NCBI RefSeq assembly: GCF_001423845.1
Contig: NZ_LMPM01000002.1
Span: 682,001-746,000, forward strand
Direction: 5' to 3'
DNA from: Sphingomonas sp. Leaf357
GTDB taxonomy: Bacteria > Pseudomonadota > Alphaproteobacteria > Sphingomonadales > Sphingomonadaceae
DNA length: 64,000 nucleotides
The stretch's first letter is position 1; every line of letters starts with the position of its first letter. Below, in pieces: positions 6,788 to 14,903 of this stretch. Position numbers and translations under genes: made by a program. Below the pieces are notes generated by a model. That model was given only the letters and a program-made list of their open reading frames with translations, was not told the origin of the DNA and did no database searches.

Positions 6788-8110
6788 TCAGATAACGCGA
6801 TGCCGCGCATGCATCGCCCGTTCGAGCGCTTCCCGGTGCTGGGGTGCCGCCAGGGCGATCAGGCCGCGCGCGCGTTCGACGAGCGTCTTTCCTTTCAGAT
6901 CGATCCAGCCATGCTCGGTTACCACGATATGGGTATCGTTGCGCGGCGTCGTGACCGGGCCGTCGAGCACGGGCACGATCCGGGAGACGGTCCCGTTGGC
7001 GGCCGTCGCGTGGCATGCGATGATCGACCGGCCGCCGCGCGAGGCATAGGCACCCCGCACGAAATCGAGCTGTCCGCCCGCTGCGCTGTACTGCGATCCA
7101 CCGATGCTTTCGGAATTGCAGGCGCCGTCCAGATCGATCTGCAGGGTCGCGTTGACCGATACCATCCTGTCGTTCCGGGCGATCACCGCCGGGTCGTTGA
7201 CGTAATCCACCGGCCGCGCTTCGATCAGCGGGTGGTTGTCCATGAAATCGTAGAGCCGCCGATCGCCCATCGCGAAAGTGAACACGCTGCGGCCGGAATC
7301 GATCTGTTTGCGACTGTTGTCGACCACGCCGGATCGCATGAGATCGGCAAGCCCCGGGGTGAGCAATTCAGTGTGGATCCCGAGGTGACGATGCGACCCG
7401 AGCGCGGCGCATACCGCCTGCGGGACCGCACCGATGCCCATCTGGAGGCAATCGCCGTCCTCGATGAGCCCGGCGATGATCGCGGCGATTTTCAGGTCCG
7501 CCGCTTTCGGAACAGCGGAGGGCAGTTCCAGCAACGGCACGTCGTGTTCGACGACCGCCGCGACGTCGCCGACATGGATCCGGCAATCGCCGGATACCCG
7601 CGGCATGTGCCGGTTGACCTCCAGGATGACCCGCGCGCCGCTGCGCGCCACGGACATTGCATAATCGGTGTTCGTGCCGAGGCTGAAATGCCCCGTCTCG
7701 TCCATCGGTGCGACCGTTGTGAGCAGGACGTCGACACGCACCTGCTCGCACAGGACACGGGGGACCTGATGGAACGGCGTAGGCAGCAATTCGACACACG
7801 GCCGGTCGCCGCCATGAGCGTCGAGCGTCCGCTCCACCGCACTGTGAAACAGGCTGACCGGGCGGATGCGGTCGCATAGACCGGGTTGCAGCACGGTGTC
7901 GCCGGCGATGCGGGTCGACAGAAGATAATAGAGCGACAGCCGGTCGATCTCCCCGCGCGCCGCGCGATCGGCGAGCGCTCCCAGCAATGCGGGGGGCTGC
8001 GACACGCCGAGCCCCATCGCGATCCTGGATCCGTCTGGGATCAGGGCGACCGCCTCGTCCGCCGAGGTACGAATGGCCGCAAGACGACCCGAAAAAGAGC
8101 TTTTCGACAC
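6788..8110 (-). CDS. Acetyl-CoA hydrolase/transferase family CoA-transferase
   Basis: 440 residues, normal for the family of 4-hydroxybutyrate/acetate CoA-transferases. The conserved segment GIHTELLTPG carries the expected catalytic glutamate (Glu248), which forms the glutamyl-CoA thioester. The C-terminal half has SIGGSQYSAAGGQLDF and the family GWIDLKGKT. It transfers CoA between acyl-CoA and a free carboxylic acid, or hydrolyses acyl-CoA. Start is GTG with an excellent AGGAGG. No membrane segments; cytoplasmic. The next genes downstream are an esterase and a transporter, so activation or recycling of short acyl groups released by esterases is a reasonable but unproven role. Substrate cannot be assigned from sequence. 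Confidence 0.85.
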   Translation of the reverse strand: MSKSSFSGRLAAIRTSADEAVALIPDGSRIAMGLGVSQPPALLGALADRAARGEIDRLSLYYLLSTRIAGDTVLQPGLCDRIRPVSLFHSAVERTLDAHGGDRPCVELLPTPFHQVPRVLCEQVRVDVLLTTVAPMDETGHFSLGTNTDYAMSVARSGARVILEVNRHMPRVSGDCRIHVGDVAAVVEHDVPLLELPSAVPKAADLKIAAIIAGLIEDGDCLQMGIGAVPQAVCAALGSHRHLGIHTELLTPGLADLMRSGVVDNSRKQIDSGRSVFTFAMGDRRLYDFMDNHPLIEARPVDYVNDPAVIARNDRMVSVNATLQIDLDGACNSESIGGSQYSAAGGQLDFVRGAYASRGGRSIIACHATAANGTVSRIVPVLDGPVTTPRNDTHIVVTEHGWIDLKGKTLVERARGLIALAAPQHREALERAMHARHRVI

Positions 8111-8262
8111 GGATCCTCCTGTTGTCGCTGGCCACCGCGCTTACACGATCGCGTTCAATGGCCTATCCCAGGCCCGGGGCACAGCCCGCGTAATCCCGAG
8201 GCCCCTTCTCTTTTGGCGGCGCGGCGCGGTCCCCTGGGCCATAGCTGATCTCGTGCCACCCC

Positions 8263-9276
8263 TCATCGTGCCCCGAGCCGTTGCTTCAGGAAGTTCGCGA
8301 TCAGCGCATTGGCCTGATCGGTCTCCGGTATCGCCATATATGCCCAGAAGGCGTGCGGCAGACCGTCGAACACGACGAGCCGCGCGTCCACGCCGCGCTC
8401 GACCAGAGCACGGCCGAAGATCGCGGTGCCGCTCAGCAATATGTCGCGCGTACTGCTGATGAGTAATGTCGGCGGGAAGCGCGACACGTCGCCATATTGC
8501 GGCGACAGGATCGGGTCCTTCGGGTCGGCGGTGCCGATATAGGGCGCGATCTCCGCCGCGAGCGTCGTCTTGCCCGTCGGGAGCGGCATCCAGGATTCCG
8601 AATCGCCGGCCTTGCTCATGTCGGCGCTGCCCGAGAAGAAACCGAGCGCGGCGGGCAGCGGCCGGCCGAGACCGATCAGCTTGGCGATCAGCTGCCCGCC
8701 AAGGACCGCGCCCGCAGACGTGCCGTAGACCGCGATCCGGCTCGCCTTGCGATCCTTTTCGAGCGCCGCGTAGACCGCGAGAGCATCGTCGAGCGCGGCC
8801 GGATAGGGGTGCTCGGGTGCCAAACGGTAGAGCACCGCGACGACCGGTAGTCCGGTCAGCGCAGCGATCGGGATCGTCTCGGTCAGCGACCCCGAATCGA
8901 GCTGAAAACCGCCTCCATGGAGGTTGAGCAGCACGGGCCCCTTGCCGAGCGCGGTCACTCCCTTGGGATAGATGATACGGACGGGCACGCCGGCCATCGT
9001 CGCCGTTTCGACGCGAACGCCATACCGCTTGAGCAACGGCGTCCCCATCGCGTCCTGCATCGCGCCGATCGCCTGCCGCTGCAGCGCAACCGGCGGCGTC
9101 GGATTGGGGACCGGGGACGCGGCCATCGCCTTGGCCATTGCCCGACCCTCGGGGCTGAGCGTTTCGGGCAGCGGCCAGGTCATGATGTTGCGGGCAGGTT
9201 CGGTCTGGGCGAGCGCAGCGGTGCCGGATGCGCAGGCGAGCAGGCCCAAGAGGCGGGCGATCGTGGTTCTTGTCAC
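8263..9276 (-). CDS. Exported alpha/beta hydrolase, hormone-sensitive lipase (HSL) family
   Basis: 337 residues. GTG start (VTRTTIARLLGLLACASG) gives a Sec signal peptide cleaved near ALAQ, so the enzyme is probably periplasmic. The oxyanion motif HGGG (residues 120-123) and the nucleophile elbow GTSAG with Ser187 define the HSL family. Catalytic Asp lies in SSTRD and His in GLPHAFW. The family hydrolyses short-acyl carboxylic esters. Its start overlaps the stop of the upstream MFS gene (GTGA), so the two are coupled. It is one of four HSL-type enzymes between here and 17397, and the only one with an export signal. The reading frame extends further upstream but that part lies within the MFS gene and is not real. 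Confidence 0.85.
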   Translation of the reverse strand: MTRTTIARLLGLLACASGTAALAQTEPARNIMTWPLPETLSPEGRAMAKAMAASPVPNPTPPVALQRQAIGAMQDAMGTPLLKRYGVRVETATMAGVPVRIIYPKGVTALGKGPVLLNLHGGGFQLDSGSLTETIPIAALTGLPVVAVLYRLAPEHPYPAALDDALAVYAALEKDRKASRIAVYGTSAGAVLGGQLIAKLIGLGRPLPAALGFFSGSADMSKAGDSESWMPLPTGKTTLAAEIAPYIGTADPKDPILSPQYGDVSRFPPTLLISSTRDILLSGTAIFGRALVERGVDARLVVFDGLPHAFWAYMAIPETDQANALIANFLKQRLGAR

Positions 9277-10493
9277 AAGGCAGCTCCGACAGAGAGGGGA
9301 TGAGGATCGAGATCGTGCGTGCGGCTCGGCCAGGCGAGCGGGATGGCGAGGACCGCGAGCACGGCCATCACGAGATAGGCGGACGCCGTCCCGTAGGACC
9401 ACAGCAATCCCGAGCCGGCGGTGGATGCGGCGAGCACGACGCCGAACAGCACCGCGTTCAGCCCCTGCGCTGCGGCGCTGGTCTGCACCGGTACGCGCGC
9501 CGCGATGACCAGCATGATGCCGAGGATCGCGCCGGTCGCGGTGACCCCCTGCAGCAATTGCGTGGCGAAAAGGGCGGTGAGACCCGGCCCGGTCGCCATG
9601 ACGACCCAGCGCAGGGCGGCGGCGGCGGCGGCGATGCACAGCAGCAAATTGGGGTCGCGTCGTCCGAGCAGCTTCGCGCCGAACCAGAAGGCGACGATCT
9701 CGGCGCTGACCGCCACCGCCTGCAACACACCGATATTGGCGGTCGATATGCCCTGCGCCGCCCACTGGATCGCACCGAAGCTCGTCAATACGCCGTGGCT
9801 GCCCATGATCAGCGACGCGGCGATCATCGCACGCATCAGCTTCGCATCCGCGACCACGTCGCGCCAGGAACCGCGCGCACCTTCGTCGGCGCGCGACAAC
9901 GTGCGATCGGGCGGCAGCAGCGGCGCCACGCCGGCGGGGAGCAGCAGCAGCAGCGCGCACACCAACGGCAGCGCCTCGATCCCGATCAGGCCGAACGCCC
10001 AGCCACCGCCGATGTTCGACACGACGACCGCGATCGAGCCCCATACCCGCATCCGGCCGAAATCGAGTTGCCGCGCCCGCACGGCCATCACCGCATAGGC
10101 GTCGGTCAACACCGGCAACTGGTCCCACATGATCGAGAAGATCAGGATGATCGCGATCCGCCCGGCATGGCCCGGCTGCCCGAGCAGCAGCGCGACCAAC
10201 GCCGCTGACAGCAACGCCGTGACGGTGATCGCGTCGCGAACCCGACCATTCTTGCCCGCCCATGCCGAAAATGGCGCGACGGTAAGCAGTCGCAGGATCA
10301 ACGGGATCGCCATCAGCACGCCGATCTCGCTCGGTGCCGCGCCCATCTTGGTCAACCATAACGGCATGAAGGCGAAGAAGCCGTAATGGAAATATAAAGC
10401 GAGATAGAGGCCGGAAACGCCGAGCGTCAGCCGACGCGCGGCCGGATCGGTGCCGACTTCGGAAAGCCCCGTCGGCGGAAGGATTTCGGTCAT
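9273..10493 (-). CDS. MFS transporter, PPP/HcaT-like subfamily
   Basis: 406 residues with about 12 hydrophobic segments. The N-terminal LYLALYFHYGFFAFMPLWL and the loop DFGRMRVWGSIAVVVSN match the phenylpropionate-permease-like branch of the major facilitator superfamily, some members of which carry sugars. ATG 10493 is chosen because GAGG lies seven bases upstream; a further in-frame ATG at 10514 lacks one. The gene is transcribed divergently from the esterase at 10565, with a LacI-type operator candidate between them, and is coupled to the exported esterase downstream. A role in moving the de-esterified sugar across the inner membrane is inferred. Confidence 0.82.
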   Translation of the reverse strand: MTEILPPTGLSEVGTDPAARRLTLGVSGLYLALYFHYGFFAFMPLWLTKMGAAPSEIGVLMAIPLILRLLTVAPFSAWAGKNGRVRDAITVTALLSAALVALLLGQPGHAGRIAIILIFSIMWDQLPVLTDAYAVMAVRARQLDFGRMRVWGSIAVVVSNIGGGWAFGLIGIEALPLVCALLLLLPAGVAPLLPPDRTLSRADEGARGSWRDVVADAKLMRAMIAASLIMGSHGVLTSFGAIQWAAQGISTANIGVLQAVAVSAEIVAFWFGAKLLGRRDPNLLLCIAAAAAALRWVVMATGPGLTALFATQLLQGVTATGAILGIMLVIAARVPVQTSAAAQGLNAVLFGVVLAASTAGSGLLWSYGTASAYLVMAVLAVLAIPLAWPSRTHDLDPHPLSVGAAL

Positions 10494-10530
10494 GTCACAT
10501 CCTCGCCATTGCATTGCGCGTCACAGTGAT

Positions 10531-10544
10531 TGATATCGATACCA
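10531..10544. promoter_or_regulatory. LacI-type operator candidate O1 in a divergent promoter region
   Basis: TGATATCGATACCA: a 14-bp palindrome with one mismatched pair and the central CG typical of LacI-family operators. It lies between the MFS/esterase operon (minus) and the esterase at 10565 (plus). Near copies occur at 11507-11520 and 11574-11587, and a LacI regulator is encoded at 17398-18417. Confidence 0.72.
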
Positions 10545-10564
10545 TAAAATTTGGGAGGAATGCC

Positions 10565-11470
10565 ATGCTCGATACCGACATCGCGGCTTTGATCGGGACG
10601 CCCGCACCACTGCCGCCGCTCACACCCGAGATGATCCCCCTGATCCGCGCCGGGATGGCCGACGCCGGACGCGGGCTGCCCGGCGTCAGCCTCGCCGACG
10701 TGCGCGATCTCGACGCGGATGGCGTGGCGGTGCGGCTGTATCGGCCGGACGGCGACGCGGTGTTGCCACTGCTGGTGTTCGTCCACGGCGGTGGCTGGAT
10801 GCTCGGCGATCTCGAAACGCACGATGCGATGTATCGCCATCTCGCCGACCGCAGCGGCTGCGCGCTCCTCGCCGTCGATTATGCCCTCGCGCCCGAGCAT
10901 CCCTTTCCCGCGGGATTGGACGACGTAACCACCGCCTTCGCCTGGGCGCGGCGCGAGGCGCGCGCACTCGGCTGCGATCCGACTCGCGTCGCGCTGGGCG
11001 GTGAAAGCGCCGGCGCCAATCTGAGTGCCGCGCTGACGCTGCGCCTGCGTGATCTCGGCCACGCGCAGCCCCTTTTCCAGCTGCTCGTCCATCCCGCAAC
11101 CGATCTGTCGCTGCCGTTGCCGTCCTTGGACGACATCGCCGTCCCCGGCCTGACACGCGACTATCTCGAAATCTGCCGCGCGATGTATGCCGGTGACGCC
11201 GACTATCGCATTCCGTTGATATCGCCCTTGCATGCCGCGCGGCACGACGGCCTGGCGCCTGCGATCGTGTTGACGATGTCCGAGGATCCGCTGCGCGACG
11301 ACGGCGAGGCCTATGCCGCAGCACTCGTCCGGGACGGTGTCGAAACGCTGGCGTGCCGGCTGCCGGGCCTGCCGCATGGTTTCATGTTCCTGCCCGCGAC
11401 GATACCCGCAGTGTCGCGCGCCTTCGACACCATGGCGCGCCTCGTGCGCCGCTACATGGCGGCGGCCTGA
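10565..11470 (+). CDS. Alpha/beta hydrolase, HSL family carboxylesterase (cytoplasmic)
   Basis: 301 residues. HGGG oxyanion motif at residues 74-77, nucleophile elbow GGESAGAN with Ser148, Asp in SEDPLRDDG and His in GLPHGF: a complete HSL-type catalytic triad. No signal peptide. Start ATG 10565 has GGGAGG five bases upstream; a frame extension to 10514 would run through the operator and is rejected. It belongs to the HSL branch of small-ester hydrolases, distinct in sequence from its three neighbours (GESAG instead of GTSAG/GCSAG). The context points to removal of acyl groups from an imported sugar ester. Confidence 0.88.
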   Translation: MLDTDIAALIGTPAPLPPLTPEMIPLIRAGMADAGRGLPGVSLADVRDLDADGVAVRLYRPDGDAVLPLLVFVHGGGWMLGDLETHDAMYRHLADRSGCALLAVDYALAPEHPFPAGLDDVTTAFAWARREARALGCDPTRVALGGESAGANLSAALTLRLRDLGHAQPLFQLLVHPATDLSLPLPSLDDIAVPGLTRDYLEICRAMYAGDADYRIPLISPLHAARHDGLAPAIVLTMSEDPLRDDGEAYAAALVRDGVETLACRLPGLPHGFMFLPATIPAVSRAFDTMARLVRRYMAAA

Positions 11471-11506
11471 TATCGACCGGTCGTGATCGATCACGCGCAT
11501 CCTCCC

Positions 11507-11520
11507 TGCTACCGATATCA
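11507..11520. promoter_or_regulatory. LacI-type operator candidate O2
   Basis: TGCTACCGATATCA; read on the minus strand TGATATCGGTAGCA, it differs from O1 at two positions. It lies 54 bp upstream of O3, in front of the TonB receptor operon. Spacing would permit cooperative binding. Confidence 0.55.
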
Positions 11521-11572
11521 ACTCTATCGTTGCCTGCCATCATACGCTTGAGCAATCAGACTGCAAGTCGGA

Positions 11573-11601
11573 TTGACATCGATACCATTCATTTGTAGCA
11601 G
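11573..11601 (+). promoter_or_regulatory. Promoter with LacI-type operator O3 for the receptor/trehalase operon
   Basis: TTGACA (11573-11578), a perfect -35, is followed after 17 bases by a weak -10 TAGCAG (11596-11601). Operator candidate O3, TGACATCGATACCA (11574-11587), overlaps the -35 and spacer, a position expected to repress. The -10 is poor, so the promoter call is moderate; the operator match to O1 (13 of 14 positions) is strong. Confidence 0.62.
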
Positions 11602-11649
11602 GCATTATCGACCGGCGGCAATCCGGCTCATTTGTAAGGGAGGATCATC

Positions 11650-13956
11650 ATGCGTTCAGCACTCGCCATCGCGCTCGCCGTCGGCAGCAGCCTCGTGCCC
11701 GTCGGCGCGTTTGCGCAGACCGCGCCCGGCACCCCGCCCGAGACGACCGGCGGGCCGACGGCCGACACGCTTGGCGGCCTCGAAGACATCGTCGTCACCG
11801 CCCGCCGCCGCGAGGAGAATCTGCAGAACGTTCCGCTCGCGGTGACCGCCTTTTCGTCCGAGGCGCTGCAGCAGAAGGCGATCACCGACCGCACCTCGCT
11901 CGCCGATAATACGCCGTCGCTGTTCACGATCAACGGCGGCTACCCGCGCGAATTCGCCTTCTTCGCGCTTCGCGGACAGGGGCCGGCCTTCGGATCGACA
12001 CCGGGCGTCGTCAATTATTTCGCCGAAGTGCCCAACTCGATCAACGTCGACGGGCGCGTCGGCACCTATTACGATCTCGCGAACGTCCAGGTCCTGGCCG
12101 GGCCGCAGGGCACCTTGTTCGGCAAGAACGCGACCGGCGGCAATATCCTGTTCGAACCGGCCAAGCCCGTGAACCGCGTCGAGGGATATGTCCGTGGCGA
12201 ATACGGAAATTACAATGACCGCCGCATCGAAGGCGCGATCAACGTGCCGATCGTCGACGACACGGTCCTGCTGCGCGTCGCGGGCGAGATCGGACGTCGC
12301 GACGGCTACACCAAGGATGTCGGACCGAATTTCGCCGGCAAGGACTATGACAACCTGCGCTACGAAAGCGTCCGCGTCGGCCTGACGCTGAAGCCGGCCG
12401 AGGGGGTCGAGATCTATACCGTCGGGCGCTATTATCATTCCGACACCAATGGCGGCGGCACGGTGCTCGGCGCATTCAATCCTGCGGCGGGGTTCGACGG
12501 CACCGCGTTCGGCCTGGGCTTCATTCCGGTGGTGGGGTTCTTCCCGGCCGTCGCCACGGCGGTCGCCGAGCAACAGGCGCGCGGGCCGCGGCGCGTCGCC
12601 TATGATCTCAACCAGTTCTCCAAGACGGAATATTGGCAGGTGATCAACCAGGCCTCGATCGAGCTGAGCGACACGATCAAGCTGCGCAACATCATCAGCT
12701 ATTCGCAGTTCCGCAACCGGTACGGCTATGATTACGACGCGACCGTCTTCCCGCTCGCCGGGCAAAGCTCGACCGCGTACCCGACCAACGCGCCGAACTA
12801 TTTCACCGAGGAACTGCAACTGCAGGGCAGCGCGTTCGACAAGGCGGTCGATTTCTCGGTCGGCGGCTATCTCGATCGGCAAAGCTGGCACGATCCCGCC
12901 GGGATCGAGCAATTCTACCAATTCCCGGTCGGCACGCTGCTGCCGCCCGCCTCGGCCTTCTTCACGCAGACCAACCGCAGCAAGGCGGTGTTCGGTCAGG
13001 CGACGGTCGATCTCGGCCGGGTTTCGCCCGCGCTTACCGGTCTGAGCTTCACCGGCGGCCTGCGCTATACCTGGGAGCACAGCTTCACCGGCCAGAATAT
13101 CGGCGGCCAGGTGGTGAACGGCGACGCCGACAGCGACTATCTGAGCTATACCGCGACGCTCGACTACGACCTGACGCGCGGGGTGCATGCCTACATCACG
13201 GCGCGCGACGCGTACAAATCGGGCGGCGTCAATGGTCCGGTACCGGTCACGTCGTCGTTCCGCACCTTCCCGCCCGAAAAGCTGTCGGACGTCGAGCTAG
13301 GGCTGAAATCGCAGTTCACCGTCGGCACGGTCGACATCCGGGCCAATCTCGCGGCGTATCGCGGCATCTACGGGAACATCCAGCGCACCACCGTCGAAAC
13401 GATCAACACGGCGGCCGGACCGCTGCTACTGAACGTCACGCGCAGCGCGGCCAAGGGCAGGATCCAGGGCCTCGAGTTCAACGGCGCGATCGTTCCGGTG
13501 CGCGGGCTGACGATCAACGGCAGTTATTCGTATATCGACGCGAAATACACGCGCGTCACCGACGCGACCGCCGGCGCGATCCTCGCCGGATCGCCCTTCC
13601 CGTACACGCCGAAGCACAAGATCTCGATCGGCGGCAGCTACGAGGCTCCGCTCGGCAGAACCGGCGATCTCGTACTGTCGACCAACTACACGCGACAGAC
13701 CAAGGTCTCGACCGCGCAGACCAATGCGTCCTTCTACCGCTTCCTGCCGGCGTACGGTGTCCTCAACGCAGGCCTCGATCTGCGTAACGCGTTCCGCTCG
13801 GGGCTCGACATCGGCGTGTTTGCGACCAACCTCACCAATGTCGAACGCCCGGTCGGCGTGCTCGACGGGTACAACACGTCGATCGGCGTCGTCGGCCTGA
13901 CCTATACCGAGCCACGGATGTACGGCGTGCGCGTCGGATATCGGTTCGGAAAATGA
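11650..13956 (+). CDS. TonB-dependent outer-membrane receptor
   Basis: 768 residues. Signal peptide (VPVGAFAQ), then a TonB box/plug start LEDIVVTARRREENLQNVP, plug motif VQVLAGPQGTLFGKNATGGN near residue 155, and a long beta-barrel ending in VGYRFGK with the C-terminal aromatic-rich strand. It lacks an N-terminal STN signalling domain, so it is a transporter rather than a transducer. Excellent AGGGAGGAT precedes the start. It is the first gene of a four-gene operon (receptor, HSL esterase, trehalase, HSL esterase) linked by four-base ATGA overlaps. The likely cargo is therefore a bulky trehalose derivative, which is inference from context. Confidence 0.93.
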   Translation: MRSALAIALAVGSSLVPVGAFAQTAPGTPPETTGGPTADTLGGLEDIVVTARRREENLQNVPLAVTAFSSEALQQKAITDRTSLADNTPSLFTINGGYPREFAFFALRGQGPAFGSTPGVVNYFAEVPNSINVDGRVGTYYDLANVQVLAGPQGTLFGKNATGGNILFEPAKPVNRVEGYVRGEYGNYNDRRIEGAINVPIVDDTVLLRVAGEIGRRDGYTKDVGPNFAGKDYDNLRYESVRVGLTLKPAEGVEIYTVGRYYHSDTNGGGTVLGAFNPAAGFDGTAFGLGFIPVVGFFPAVATAVAEQQARGPRRVAYDLNQFSKTEYWQVINQASIELSDTIKLRNIISYSQFRNRYGYDYDATVFPLAGQSSTAYPTNAPNYFTEELQLQGSAFDKAVDFSVGGYLDRQSWHDPAGIEQFYQFPVGTLLPPASAFFTQTNRSKAVFGQATVDLGRVSPALTGLSFTGGLRYTWEHSFTGQNIGGQVVNGDADSDYLSYTATLDYDLTRGVHAYITARDAYKSGGVNGPVPVTSSFRTFPPEKLSDVELGLKSQFTVGTVDIRANLAAYRGIYGNIQRTTVETINTAAGPLLLNVTRSAAKGRIQGLEFNGAIVPVRGLTINGSYSYIDAKYTRVTDATAGAILAGSPFPYTPKHKISIGGSYEAPLGRTGDLVLSTNYTRQTKVSTAQTNASFYRFLPAYGVLNAGLDLRNAFRSGLDIGVFATNLTNVERPVGVLDGYNTSIGVVGLTYTEPRMYGVRVGYRFGK

Positions 13957-14903
13957 CCGCGATGCCGTACCAGCCGCCGTTCGCCGAAACCATCAGCGCT
14001 GCGGCCCGCGCGGTGATGACCCCGATGCTCGATCCCGCGGCCCAGCCCGCCGTGACGCCGGAAATGCTGCTCGATCCGGTCACGCGAGACTTTGTGCGCG
14101 CCGGCGCGAAGGCCATGCTCGAACCGATCGAGACGGCGCGCACCGCGCGGTACGGGGTGGAGATCGACGACGATGAGATGGGCGCGGTGCCGGTCAGGCT
14201 GGTGCGCAGGACCGGCACCGGATCCGGCGATCGTCTGCTGATCAATTTTCACGGCGGCGGGTTCGTCGTTGATTCCGGTTCGCTGACCGAATCCATCCCG
14301 ATCGCCGGGCTGACCGGTGTCGCGGTGGCGACGGTCGATTACCGCCTGGCACCGGAACATCCGTTTCCCGCAGCGGTGGACGATGCGCTGGCGGTGTATC
14401 GCGATGCGCTGACGCGTTACGCGCCGTCAGCGATCGGCGTGTTCGGCACCTCGGCCGGAGCGATCCTCACGTTGCAATTGCTCGCACGGGCCAAGGCCGA
14501 GGGGCTGCCAATGCCGGCCGCGGCGGGGCTGTTCTCCGGGGCCGGAGACCTGTCGGTGGTCGGCGATTGCGAGGCGTATCTGCCGTCGTTGAGCGACGGG
14601 CGGCCATCGACCGACATCCTCGCCAGCTATTGCGCCGAAACCCCGCGCGGCGACGCACTGCTGTCGCCGATCCGCGGTGACCTGACCGGACTGCCGCCGA
14701 TGCTGCTGATGGCCAGCACGCGCGACCAGTTGCTCAGCCACACGCTGATCGTCGATCGCGCGCTGCGCGCCGCCGGCGTGCCGGTCGATCTGCGCGTCTA
14801 CGAAGGGATGATGCACGCATTCTGGGCGTGGATCGAATGTCCCGAGACGGACACGGCACTCGCCGCGCAGGCGGACTTCTTCGTGCGGCATCTGCCCGCA
14901 TGA
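13953..14903 (+). CDS. Alpha/beta hydrolase, HSL family carboxylesterase
   Basis: 316 residues with the complete HSL set: HGGG in LLINFHGGGFVVDSGS, nucleophile elbow GVFGTSAGAIL, catalytic Asp in ASTRDQLL and His in MMHAFWAW. It is closely similar in layout to the exported esterase at 8263 (both share GSLTE.IPIA.LTG after the HGGG loop), pointing to duplication. It has no export signal, so it acts in the cytoplasm. Start overlaps the receptor stop (ATGA) and stop overlaps the trehalase start, implying stoichiometric, coupled translation. Predicted to hydrolyse acyl esters on the sugar delivered to trehalase. Confidence 0.87.
   Translation: MTAMPYQPPFAETISAAARAVMTPMLDPAAQPAVTPEMLLDPVTRDFVRAGAKAMLEPIETARTARYGVEIDDDEMGAVPVRLVRRTGTGSGDRLLINFHGGGFVVDSGSLTESIPIAGLTGVAVATVDYRLAPEHPFPAAVDDALAVYRDALTRYAPSAIGVFGTSAGAILTLQLLARAKAEGLPMPAAAGLFSGAGDLSVVGDCEAYLPSLSDGRPSTDILASYCAETPRGDALLSPIRGDLTGLPPMLLMASTRDQLLSHTLIVDRALRAAGVPVDLRVYEGMMHAFWAWIECPETDTALAAQADFFVRHLPA

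Noticed and set aside
10514..10564. N-terminal extension of the esterase at 10565
   Set aside because: Would run through the operator; the ATG at 10565 has a near-ideal GGGAGG.
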